Below, one piece after another: positions 7,441 to 14,776 of a DNA stretch of 20,604 nt. The notes under the pieces were generated by a model, which saw only the letters and a program-made list of their open reading frames with translations, had not been told where the DNA came from and made no database searches. The stretch is from an uncultured Oscillospiraceae bacterium. Its GTDB lineage: Bacteria > Bacillota > Clostridia > Oscillospirales > Oscillospiraceae. The position numbers and the translations under genes were made by a program. The stretch covers positions 1-20,604 of the forward strand of contig CAJTUD010000051.1 of NCBI GenBank assembly GCA_910579725.1. Reading direction: 5' to 3'. The stretch's first letter is position 1. The number at the start of each line of letters is the position of its first letter.

Positions 7441-8475
7441 ATGGATATAAAAGATATTTTTACACTCTACGACGCCCGCTCTCCGATGCGCTATGACTTG
7501 TCGGATCACAGCCGCGGCCTGTCGGACTTCCGGCAGATAGTCATTGCGGACTGGGGAGATCTGCGGCTGGTTATCAAGATCGTACACAACGCCTTTACCA
7601 CGCCCCTCCGGGTGAAAGGCTGGCGGCAGACGATCGAAGCCTACCGCTCCATCGGCTGCTATTGTCCTCGGATCATACCCAACCGGAAGGGAAAATTTGC
7701 CGAAGCGGTAGAATATCACGGTCTGCCCTGCGTTGCTTTCGCGGAGGAATGCTCCGTCTACCGGACGGCGGAACAGTTTGACCAGCGGCGTATCTGGAAG
7801 GACGGCCGGCGTGTGTACCAGGAGGCCGCCCTCCGCCTGACGGCACAGGCGGGCGCGCAAAGGTGGGACTTTGTGGACTTCCCATCGGCGTACTGCATCC
7901 TGGAGCCCTTCGATCCGTCCGAGGACGATGATGAGGTTATGGAGTGCGCTCTATGCGTCAAGAAGATGATGGAAACGGATTTCCCGGAACAAAGAAACCG
8001 CTTCCAACGAATCTGGAATGCCTTTCTGGAGAACAAGGCCGCGCTGTCCCGCGTTTACCAGCAGCTTCCCACCTCCGTTTTTCAGGCGGATATGGGCGGG
8101 GGGAATGTACTGCTGGATGAGGATTTACGGCTTGCGGGTGTGCTGGACTTCAATCTGAGCGGGCGGGAGACGGTACTCAATATGCTGTTTCGGGAGTCCT
8201 TCGTCAATTTTGAGGATGATGAGAAAAATATGCTATACGATGGAGAGCTGCAAGAAAAAGCGTTTACTCTGTTCATAGAAAATCTCAAGATCATAAAAAA
8301 ATATTACACGTTCAACCAGGTGGAAGCAGATGCCGCGCCGCTGCTCTACCGGTATCTGCGCCCTTTCTGGTGGTATACGGTCCGGGCCGTAGAAACGAAT
8401 CGGAAGGATGCCGCGAAGATAGAGCGCGTCCTGGCTTGGATGGAAGTGGAGCAGGCGCGTAACCTGGAGCTTTAA
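7441..8475 (+). CDS. APH-fold phosphotransferase-like protein
   Basis: A 344-residue protein with the layout of the aminoglycoside/choline kinase fold. A candidate ATP-binding lysine is in RLVIKIVHN (K46). The catalytic loop reads QADMGGGNVLLD (215-226), in place of the usual HxDxxxxN, so the His is a Gln while D217 and N222 are kept. The metal-binding motif is LDFN (D236). Such proteins phosphorylate small molecules; the substrate is unknown, and a sugar is plausible from context. The ATG at 7441 has no clear Shine-Dalgarno and directly follows a terminator; an in-frame TTG at 7393 lies inside the terminator stem. Expression level and start are uncertain. The GH32 hydrolase gene follows after 99 bp. 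Confidence 0.75.
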   Translation: MDIKDIFTLYDARSPMRYDLSDHSRGLSDFRQIVIADWGDLRLVIKIVHNAFTTPLRVKGWRQTIEAYRSIGCYCPRIIPNRKGKFAEAVEYHGLPCVAFAEECSVYRTAEQFDQRRIWKDGRRVYQEAALRLTAQAGAQRWDFVDFPSAYCILEPFDPSEDDDEVMECALCVKKMMETDFPEQRNRFQRIWNAFLENKAALSRVYQQLPTSVFQADMGGGNVLLDEDLRLAGVLDFNLSGRETVLNMLFRESFVNFEDDEKNMLYDGELQEKAFTLFIENLKIIKKYYTFNQVEADAAPLLYRYLRPFWWYTVRAVETNRKDAAKIERVLAWMEVEQARNLEL

Positions 8476-8574
8476 TACGAGGTGTGGAAATTGACCGAAT
8501 AGGTGAATTTGCAGACACGGAATATGATCGGTATTTGGAATATCATTTGAAGTGAATTGAGGAGGAAACACGAT

Positions 8575-10071
8575 ATGACCAGCGAAGCTTTGCAAAAGGC
8601 CCGGGACTTTGAGGCCCAGTACGGCCCCCACATCCCCGCCGGGGAACGGCCCGCCTTCCACATTACCCCCACCATCGGCTGGATGAATGACCCCAACGGA
8701 TTCTCCCTCTATAAGGGGGAGTACCATCTGTTTTACCAGTACCACCCCTACTCCAACGAGTGGGGCCCCATGCACTGGGGACATGTAAAGAGCAGGGACC
8801 TGATCCGCTGGGAGCGTCTGCCCGCCGCCCTGGCTCCTGACTGCGGCTACGATGCGGCGGGATGCTTCTCCGGCGGCGCGGTAGAGATGCCCGACGGGCG
8901 GCAGATGCTCATGTACACCGGCGTTCAGCGGGGGCACGATGCCGATGGATTTATCCGGGATATCCAGACCCAGTGCGTCGCCATTGGAGATGGCGTGGAT
9001 TACGACAAATGCGAGCTGAACCCGGTCTTGACCGGCAAGGATCTGCCGGAGGGCGGCAGTACGGTGGACTTCCGGGACCCCAAGGTCTGGCAGGAGGCAG
9101 ATGGGACGTATTACGCCGTCATCGGCAACCGCGCCGCAGATGGCAGCGGGGCCATCCTGCTCTACAGCAGCGGGGACGGCCGGAAGTGGACATTTGTCCG
9201 CACCCTGGACGCCTGCCATAACCAGTACGGGAAGATGTGGGAGTGTCCGGATTTCTTCCCGCTGGACGGGAAGCAGGTCCTGCTCACCAGCCCCCAGGAG
9301 ATGCAGCCAGTAGGACTGGAATTTCACGCCGGAAACGGGACGCTGTGTCTTATCGGAGACTACGACCCGCAGGGGGCGGGCTTCATCCGGCAAAATGCCC
9401 AGGCGATCGACTATGGCCTGGACTTCTATGCGCCCCAGACGCTGCTGACCCCCGATGGGCGGCGGGTGATGGTGGCCTGGATGCAGAATTGGGCCACCGT
9501 GGGGGCGAAGCCTTATCACTGCCGCTGGTTCGGCCAGATGTCTGTGCCCAGGGAGCTGTCCGTGAAGGACGGGCGGCTGTATCAGATACCCGTGCGGGAG
9601 CTGGAGAGCTATCGCGGTCCGTGCGTCATGCACCACAACATTCCTGTCAGCGGTGAGGTCAACCTGCCCGGCGTTCAAGGAAGGATGCTGGACATGACTG
9701 TTACCGTCCGGCCCATTGGGAAGGATTCCTACCGCTGGTTCCGCATCCGGGTGGCCAAGGACGGGGAGCATGAGACCATCATCCGCTACCGCCCCGACCA
9801 GGGGACCGTCAAGATCGACCGGACCCGCAGCGGCCTGCCCCACGACATTGTCCATACCCGCAGCTTTTTTGTTCGACCCAGGGACGGAGAGATCAAGCTC
9901 CGTCTGGTGCTGGACCGCTTCAGCCTGGAGGTCTTCGTCAACGATGGCGAGCAGGCGGCCAGCGCGGTGATCTACACCCGCCAGGAGGCGGACGCCATCA
10001 GCTTTGAGGCCGGCGGTTCGGTGTTGATGGATGTAGAGAAATACGATCTGGTGTTTGATGAGGAGGCGTGA
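8575..10071 (+). CDS. scrB: GH32 sucrose-6-phosphate hydrolase / beta-fructosidase (cytoplasmic)
   Basis: A 498-residue glycoside hydrolase of family 32 that cleaves terminal beta-fructosyl bonds in sucrose, sucrose-6-phosphate or imported fructo-oligosaccharides. All three catalytic motifs are canonical: WMNDPNG with nucleophile D39, FRDP with D168 (transition-state stabiliser), and WECPD with acid/base E223. The N-terminal beta-propeller covers about residues 28-330 and the C-terminal beta-sandwich about 350-495 (SLEVFVNDGEQAAS). There is no signal peptide, so it acts in the cytoplasm. The start at 8575 follows GAGGAGGAAAC; an in-frame TTG at 8557 overlaps that site. The fructokinase start is 4 bp after the stop. 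The ABC importer does not phosphorylate its cargo, so unphosphorylated fructosides are the likelier substrate. Confidence 0.95.
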   Translation: MTSEALQKARDFEAQYGPHIPAGERPAFHITPTIGWMNDPNGFSLYKGEYHLFYQYHPYSNEWGPMHWGHVKSRDLIRWERLPAALAPDCGYDAAGCFSGGAVEMPDGRQMLMYTGVQRGHDADGFIRDIQTQCVAIGDGVDYDKCELNPVLTGKDLPEGGSTVDFRDPKVWQEADGTYYAVIGNRAADGSGAILLYSSGDGRKWTFVRTLDACHNQYGKMWECPDFFPLDGKQVLLTSPQEMQPVGLEFHAGNGTLCLIGDYDPQGAGFIRQNAQAIDYGLDFYAPQTLLTPDGRRVMVAWMQNWATVGAKPYHCRWFGQMSVPRELSVKDGRLYQIPVRELESYRGPCVMHHNIPVSGEVNLPGVQGRMLDMTVTVRPIGKDSYRWFRIRVAKDGEHETIIRYRPDQGTVKIDRTRSGLPHDIVHTRSFFVRPRDGEIKLRLVLDRFSLEVFVNDGEQAASAVIYTRQEADAISFEAGGSVLMDVEKYDLVFDEEA

Positions 10072-10074
10072 GCT

Positions 10075-11037
10075 ATGGTGGAGAAGACCTTTGACGTGGT
10101 TGCTCTGGGGGAACTGCTGATCGATTTTACGGAAAACGGCTTCAGCCGTCAGGACAATCCCCTCTTCGAGGCCAACCCCGGCGGCGCGCCTTGCAACGTG
10201 CTGGCGATGCTGAGAAAGTTGGGGCGGAGCTGCGCTTTTGCCGGCAAGGTAGGGGACGATATGTTTGGCCAGCAGCTTCACGCCGTGGTAGAGGAAGCCG
10301 GAATCTGCGGGGATTATCTGGTAACAGACCAGAACGCGCGGACTACCTTGGCTTTTGTCAAGAAGCTGCCCAACGGCGACAGGGACTTCTCCTTCTTCCG
10401 CAACCCCGGCGCGGACATGATGCTCACCGAGGCGGAGGTGCCGGGGGAAGTAATTGGCGGGAGCCGTATTTTCCATTTTGGCACGCTGTCCATGACCCAT
10501 GAGGGCGTAAGGCGGGCCACCCGCCATGCTGTCAGCTGTGCCAGGATGGGCGGCGCCCTTGTTTCCTTCGACCCCAATCTCCGGCCCCCGCTGTGGGAAA
10601 GCTTGGAGGAGGCCAGGGAGCAGATCGCCTATGGTCTGTCCCGGTGCGATATTTTGAAGATCGCGGACAATGAGCTGGAATTCATGACCGGGGAGACGGA
10701 TCTTGATAAGGGCGCGGCCGCCCTGCGGCGGCAGTACCCCAACATTCGCTTGTTCAACGTGACGGCGGGGCCGGAGGGAAGCTGCTCCTATTATGAGGAT
10801 AAGCGGGTGTTCGTCCCTGCCTGCAAATTGGGCGGGACGATCGAAACCACCGGGGCCGGGGACACCTTCTGCGCCTGCGTTCTCAACTTCGTGCTGGAGC
10901 ATGGGTTGGATGGATTGGCGGAAGAGGACCTGACTGACATGCTGCGCTTTGCCAACACGGCGGCTTATCTGGTGACTACCAGGAAAGGAGCCATCCGCTC
11001 CATGCCGGAGCGGGAGCAGGTGGAAGCGTTACTATAA
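10075..11037 (+). CDS. scrK: Fructokinase (PfkB/ribokinase family)
   Basis: A 320-residue sugar kinase that phosphorylates fructose released by the preceding hydrolase to fructose-6-phosphate using ATP. Motifs in order: N-terminal VVALGELLIDF, the substrate-binding glycine pair GGAPCNVLAMLRKLG (PfkB signature 1), SFDPNLRPPLW, KIADNELEFMTGE, and the anion-hole/catalytic TGAGDTFCA (residues 259-267; catalytic base D263). GGAGG precedes the ATG and the spacing to the hydrolase stop is 3 bp, so the pair is one transcript and probably coupled. The assignment to fructose rather than another ketose rests on the GH32 neighbour and on overall bacterial fructokinase-like sequence. Confidence 0.92.
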   Translation: MVEKTFDVVALGELLIDFTENGFSRQDNPLFEANPGGAPCNVLAMLRKLGRSCAFAGKVGDDMFGQQLHAVVEEAGICGDYLVTDQNARTTLAFVKKLPNGDRDFSFFRNPGADMMLTEAEVPGEVIGGSRIFHFGTLSMTHEGVRRATRHAVSCARMGGALVSFDPNLRPPLWESLEEAREQIAYGLSRCDILKIADNELEFMTGETDLDKGAAALRRQYPNIRLFNVTAGPEGSCSYYEDKRVFVPACKLGGTIETTGAGDTFCACVLNFVLEHGLDGLAEEDLTDMLRFANTAAYLVTTRKGAIRSMPEREQVEALL

Positions 11038-11063
11038 TTGAAAATCAAATGGAGTAGGTACAC

Positions 11064-13433
11064 ATGAAAAAAGAATTTCTCCAAAAGGTCATACCTGTTC
11101 TCTCCCTCCTGCTGGCGCTGGTCTGCACCGCCTGCTCCGTCAAAGAAAGCGGGAATCCGGAGAAGCTGCTGTTAAGTCTTGATTTTGACGAGGGATCTGG
11201 CAATCAGGTGTCGGACGGCGCGGGGCAGGCCCAGCCCGCCGAGGTAAAATATCTCTTCACCAATGCCGCCTATATGGACGCCCGGTCCCCGGAGTGGCGG
11301 AGCCAGGGCGTGTCCGGCGGATGCCTGCTGTTTGACGGCTGCTCCAATTATATCGGATATGAACCGGAAGAGCTGCTGATACAGGGGGAAACCCTCACCG
11401 TCAGCGTGTGGGCGGCGCCTCGCGCCTTTGAATGGGACGATCCCAATGCCGCCGCCAACGGGACAGAGCATCTGACTGCCATCGCAGGACAGTACAACAA
11501 GGAAAAAAAGCAGGGGTTCCTCCTGGGCTATCAGCGGTATGGACGGCTATGCTTTCAGGTGGGGACCGGAGAGGAGTGGCTGACGCTCTGGGCGGACGGC
11601 GAGGATATTCATAAGTATGAGTGGAACCATGTGGCCGCCGTATTTGACGGGAAGTCCGGAAACATGTCGCTGTATCTCAACGGAGAACTGGCAGGAGAAC
11701 GGTCTATTGATACGGGCGCAGCCATTGCTCCCGCTGAGAAGGAAAAACTGCTGATAGGCAAAAACGCCCACGGCGAATCCATTGCCGCCGGAAGCTACCA
11801 GATGTTCAGCGGATACATGGACGAGCTGAAGCTGTACGGTAAAGCTCTCGACAAAGAAACGATCGTGGCACAGGCATCCTTCCAGGCGCCGGAGATCGCC
11901 TACGAGGACATCGGCCTGCAAAATATTCTCACTGAAGACATCTATAAGACCCAGTTTCACGGCGGCCCCTACCAGCATTGGATGAACGAGCCCCACGCGC
12001 CGGTGTATTACAACGGCATGTACCACCTGTTTTTCCAGCAGAATATGGTGGGGACCTACTGGCGGAATATCTCCTGGGGCCATCTGGTCAGTGAGGATAT
12101 GGTATCTTGGCGTCCGGTGAAGGAGGCCATCACGCCCATGGAAAATACCGTTGTACCGGATGGCGTGTGGTCCGGCGGCGCGGCGCTGGATGTGAACGGT
12201 GCGCCTGTCCTGTTCTTCACGGCGGGCAACGACAGCTTTGCTGAAGACGGGCTGATCTCCAACCAGAACATAGGCGCGGCCTATCCTGCCGACCTGAGCG
12301 ACCCGGAGCTGATTGACTGGGTAGTGTGCGGGGAACTGGCCATTGCCCAGCTCCCCGGCCAAGGCCGCCCCGGAGAGTTTCGGGACAGTCATATATGGAA
12401 GGAGGACGATACCTGGTACATGCTCATCTGCAGCGGCAGTGAAACCAGCCCCGGCGGCAGTGCGTTGCTGTATGAGACCAGGACCCTGGAGGTCAAGGGG
12501 GATGGAGTCATCGACATGGACTGGGTCTATCGCGGCTCCGTCTACGACTGGCCGGACCAGTCCATGACCTACGGCACCAGCTGGGAGCTGCCCATTCTTC
12601 TTCCTCTGACAAACGAGGCGGGAACGATCACGAAGTATTTCTTTTCCATCTCTCCAGCTCCCGCCAGTATGGCGGATAACAAGGTTTATTATTTTGTGGG
12701 GGACTTTGACAGGGAAACCGGGAAATTCATCCCTGACGAGCGGTTTATAGATGGTCCGGCCCTGCTGGACTATGGCAGCAACGTATTCACGGGCCCCAGT
12801 GCCCTTGTCGATCCAGTGAGCGGGGACGTTTATCTGTTCAGCATCATGCAGGACCAGCGCGGAGGCGCAGAGGAAGGCGCAGCCGGGTGGGCCCACTGTG
12901 TAGGGCTGCCCCGGAAGATATGGCTAAACGACGAGGGGACAGATGTGATGATGAGTCCCGCCGATGCGCTGCATGAACTGGAGGGCGCGGTGTTGACTGA
13001 GGGTACCGGCCTGACGTTGGAGCAGGCCAACCAAATGCTCTCAGAGGTCTCTGGAGACCTGTTGTATCTTCGGGCTGCTGTGGATATGGGAGATTCCAAC
13101 GAGATCACGCTGAATGTAAAAAGCAACGGTGACAGGGACCTGACCGCATTTATCTACAATGCGCAGGAAGGGACGATCAGTGGGAAAAATCCCAACAAAA
13201 CCAAGGAAGCGAAAAAGCCTTTCGTATCAGGTCCACTGGAGGTCAGAGATGGAAAACTGATAATGGAAGTATATATCGACCGTTCGCTGGTGGAAGGTTT
13301 CTTTAACGACAGCAAGTCTATCAGTATGCGCTCCTACAGCGGTTTTGAATCGCAGGGGCTCTCTTTGGAAGCAGACGGGGAGATTACGGTTGAGGAACTA
13401 TATGTTGCAGAAATGAATTCGATCTACAAGTAA
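11064..13433 (+). CDS. Secreted LamG-GH32 lipoprotein (divergent beta-fructosidase)
   Basis: A 789-residue surface lipoprotein. The signal peptide ends LVCTAC (Cys24). An N-terminal LamG/concanavalin-like domain (about residues 35-275, LLSLDFDEGSG to GYMDELKLYGKAL) probably binds carbohydrate. A GH32 propeller (about 296-600) and a beta-sandwich (about 640-785, YIDRSLVEGFFND) follow. The catalytic motifs are atypical: WMNEPHAP (306-313) puts Glu309 where the Asp nucleophile normally sits, FRDS (439-442) replaces FRDP, and WELP keeps the likely acid/base Glu508. It may be an exo- or endo-acting fructanase with altered specificity, or a fructan-binding protein. GGAG precedes the ATG; the fructokinase stop is 26 bp upstream. 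It would act outside the cell, feeding the ABC importer. Confidence 0.88.
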   Translation: MKKEFLQKVIPVLSLLLALVCTACSVKESGNPEKLLLSLDFDEGSGNQVSDGAGQAQPAEVKYLFTNAAYMDARSPEWRSQGVSGGCLLFDGCSNYIGYEPEELLIQGETLTVSVWAAPRAFEWDDPNAAANGTEHLTAIAGQYNKEKKQGFLLGYQRYGRLCFQVGTGEEWLTLWADGEDIHKYEWNHVAAVFDGKSGNMSLYLNGELAGERSIDTGAAIAPAEKEKLLIGKNAHGESIAAGSYQMFSGYMDELKLYGKALDKETIVAQASFQAPEIAYEDIGLQNILTEDIYKTQFHGGPYQHWMNEPHAPVYYNGMYHLFFQQNMVGTYWRNISWGHLVSEDMVSWRPVKEAITPMENTVVPDGVWSGGAALDVNGAPVLFFTAGNDSFAEDGLISNQNIGAAYPADLSDPELIDWVVCGELAIAQLPGQGRPGEFRDSHIWKEDDTWYMLICSGSETSPGGSALLYETRTLEVKGDGVIDMDWVYRGSVYDWPDQSMTYGTSWELPILLPLTNEAGTITKYFFSISPAPASMADNKVYYFVGDFDRETGKFIPDERFIDGPALLDYGSNVFTGPSALVDPVSGDVYLFSIMQDQRGGAEEGAAGWAHCVGLPRKIWLNDEGTDVMMSPADALHELEGAVLTEGTGLTLEQANQMLSEVSGDLLYLRAAVDMGDSNEITLNVKSNGDRDLTAFIYNAQEGTISGKNPNKTKEAKKPFVSGPLEVRDGKLIMEVYIDRSLVEGFFNDSKSISMRSYSGFESQGLSLEADGEITVEELYVAEMNSIYK

Positions 13434-13554
13434 AACAGAAATAAAAAAAGTTGACGCGCCATTCCTAATTGGGGCTGGATTGTTGCTCAAAGGATATATC
13501 AACAGCATCAATTTCATCAAAGCAAAGGTAGAAGAAGCAAAAGGAGAGAATTAG
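13417..13554 (+). other. Possible coding remnant without a start codon
   Basis: In the frame that ends with TAG at 13552, the translation includes IKKVDAPFLIGAGLLLKGY and then INSINFIKAKVEEAKGEN. It has protein-like composition, but no ATG, and no ribosome binding site before the candidate TTG codons. It could be the tail of a lost gene. It overlaps the end of the GH32 lipoprotein gene in another frame. I do not recognise it. Confidence 0.2.
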
Positions 13555-13642
13555 CAATTTCAAAATATCGTTCAGAACGTACAGCGTGTCCAATTCTATT
13601 TATACTTTCTCAATTCTTTTGAAACGTGAGTAACATGCAATT

Positions 13643-13682
13643 AAGGCATCGAGGGAGACAACACCCTCGATGCCTTTTTATT
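13643..13682 (+). terminator. Intrinsic terminator downstream of the fructan genes
   Basis: GGCATCGAGGG (13645-13655) and CCCTCGATGCC (13664-13674) pair perfectly around an 8-nt loop, followed by TTTTTATTTTTT. It is the first strong terminator after the GH32 lipoprotein gene, about 210 nt downstream. Confidence 0.88.
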
Positions 13683-13785
13683 TTTTCTGGGGGTGGGAAC
13701 CTATTGAGATGGCCCTTTTGAGATAATCTATACCGGCATAAACTGGGGTGACGTATATAAGCCGCCGCTCCAATTTTTTATAAAA

Positions 13786-13822
13786 GCGCGAACAGCCTTA
13801 CGGTTGTTCGCGCCCCTTTTTT
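13786..13822 (+). terminator. Second intrinsic terminator
   Basis: GCGCGAACAGCC (13786-13797) pairs with GGTTGTTCGCGC (13802-13813) through one G-U pair around the loop TTAC, followed by CCC and six T. No intact gene lies between it and the previous terminator, so a small RNA or a lost gene may have used it. Confidence 0.82.
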
Positions 13823-14009
13823 ATTTCGACTTTTTTCGACTATATTCTCTGTTGTATTTTGGGGAATCCAGTCGAAAGCAGCCGATTTTTTTGAGATACG
13901 CCTGCGAAATTTATCTAATTTCATCTGAAATTAAAGTATCTCATAAAAAAGTGTCGAAAAACCTGATTTTTCGTCTGGAAGCGCACAGGAAAATCTTCAG
14001 CATCTCAAA

Positions 14010-14046
14010 TAGTCACTTTGTGACTAGGTATCTCAGCCATTGGCTA
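14010..14046. repeat. Two small perfect palindromes between TGAGAT copies
   Basis: TAGTCAC-TTT-GTGACTA (14010-14026) and AGCC-ATT-GGCT (14036-14046) are perfect. A further one, TAATTTC-atct-GAAATTA, lies near 13917-13934. They may be protein-binding or cruciform sites. Confidence 0.4.
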
Positions 14047-14122
14047 CCATACATAGCCCAATACCCATGATCTCCGATTTCAAATTCCGCACCCTAAAAA
14101 TTTGAGATTGGAGACATCACAA

Positions 14123-14430
14123 ATGAACTATGACATGAAGCGCAGCGGCGCGTACATACAGAACCTGCGTATCCAAAACGGGTACACCCAGAACCAACTG
14201 GCCAAAACGCTGAATATGGATCGGAGTCATTTGAGCCGGATCGAATCTGGACAAAAGGCTGTTCGGTAGATTTGTTCATACAGCTTTCTGAATTTTTCCA
14301 TGTGCCCATAGATTCGCTCATCCTTGGCATGGAGCGGAATAATGCACTGGAGCATGGGAGCAAGGTGCAGTTGAAAAAGGAAATTGCCGAGTTGATCGAC
14401 AGGCTGACAATGCTCCAGGCCCATCTCTAA
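14123..14430 (+). pseudogene. XRE-family helix-turn-helix regulator, frameshifted
   Basis: The first frame starts at ATG 14123 after GGAG and encodes 48 residues with a clear XRE helix-turn-helix (YTQNQLAKTLNMDRSHLSRI, ending ESGQKAVR) before TAG at 14267. In the next frame the protein resumes at once (SVDLFIQLSEFFHVPIDSLI) and continues to TAA at 14428. One missing T in GTTCGG would restore a regulator of about 102 residues. It is either a genuine pseudogene or a sequencing error. The C-terminal tail looks like a short coiled coil (KVQLKKEIAELIDRL). The TGAGAT repeats upstream are candidate targets, including one that overlaps its own leader. Confidence 0.75.
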
Positions 14431-14502
14431 GACGGTAGGTGTGTCCCATGGTCACGGGGATTGCCCATCGTTCTCTATCCAACGGATGCCGCGCCATTTA
14501 CA

Positions 14503-14547
14503 ATAAAACCAAGGCAAACAAGCCTCCTGCACCTTGAAAATTTCATA
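14503..14547 (+). repeat. Leader repeat, copy 1 (upstream of the helicase gene)
   Basis: GCACCTTGAAAATTTCATA (14529-14547) matches GCACCTTGAAAACTTCATA at 18322-18340 at 18 of 19 bases. Both are preceded by a GGCAAA(C)AAGCC-like short hairpin. Each copy sits upstream of a gene of the mobile module. Confidence 0.6.
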
Positions 14548-14595
14548 CCAGCAGTACGGATCACCACACGGACAGACGCACAGTGCGTGCCATGA

Positions 14596-14664
14596 CCCGG
14601 AGGGAGCGGAAGCTCTCTCCGGGCCGCGATAAAGCCTGTGCGGGGCAGCCAGGCAAGGCTGCCC
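14596..14664 (+). promoter_or_regulatory. Structured leader with two hairpins upstream of the helicase gene
   Basis: CCCGGAGGGAGC (14596-14607) pairs with GCTCTCTCCGGG (14612-14623) around a GGAA tetraloop, with one G-U pair. GGGCAGCC (14643-14650) pairs with GGCTGCCC (14657-14664). Neither is followed by a T-run, so they are not ordinary terminators. A cis-regulatory or small RNA role is possible. The 346-bp gap 14431-14776 otherwise holds no supported gene. Confidence 0.45.
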
Positions 14665-14776
14665 GTCATCCCAATGGGTTGAAAGCAGTAGAGCCCTGGA
14701 ATGTGTCCGTGAAGGTCCGCCAAGCCTTATCCGTTACTGTTCCCTATACCTCATCGGGGGTCGAGCTGAGAATACG

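Larger units (their letters stand above)
13704..14108. repeat. Seven dispersed TGAGAT(A/G) repeats
   Basis: Copies of TTGAGAT or TGAGATAC lie at 13704-13710, 13718-13724, 13891-13899 and 14102-14108 (plus), and at 13936-13943, 14001-14008 and 14028-14035 (minus). They lie just upstream of a broken XRE regulator gene. The copies at 13891 and 13936 form an inverted pair with T-rich and A-rich outer flanks. They look like operators or iterons. The 690-bp gap 13434-14122 holds no convincing intact gene. Confidence 0.55.

Noticed and set aside
8233..10902. A very long open frame (about 889 codons) on the minus strand opposite the kinase-like, GH32 and fructokinase genes
   Set aside because: It is a shadow of GC-rich coding sequence. 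The plus-strand proteins carry clear family motifs, while this frame is low-complexity, rich in His, Gly, Pro and Val, with no recognisable domain or ribosome site.
11547..12896. Open frame of about 449 codons on the minus strand opposite the LamG-GH32 gene
   Set aside because: Antisense shadow with no motif.
13804..14070. 88-codon open frame rich in Phe, Tyr, Ser and Ile
   Set aside because: Starts inside a terminator stem, lies in AT-rich repeat DNA, and has no ribosome site or recognisable family.
13704..14108. CRISPR array
   Set aside because: The repeats are only 6-8 bp, irregularly spaced and in both orientations; no spacer pattern and no cas genes in the window.
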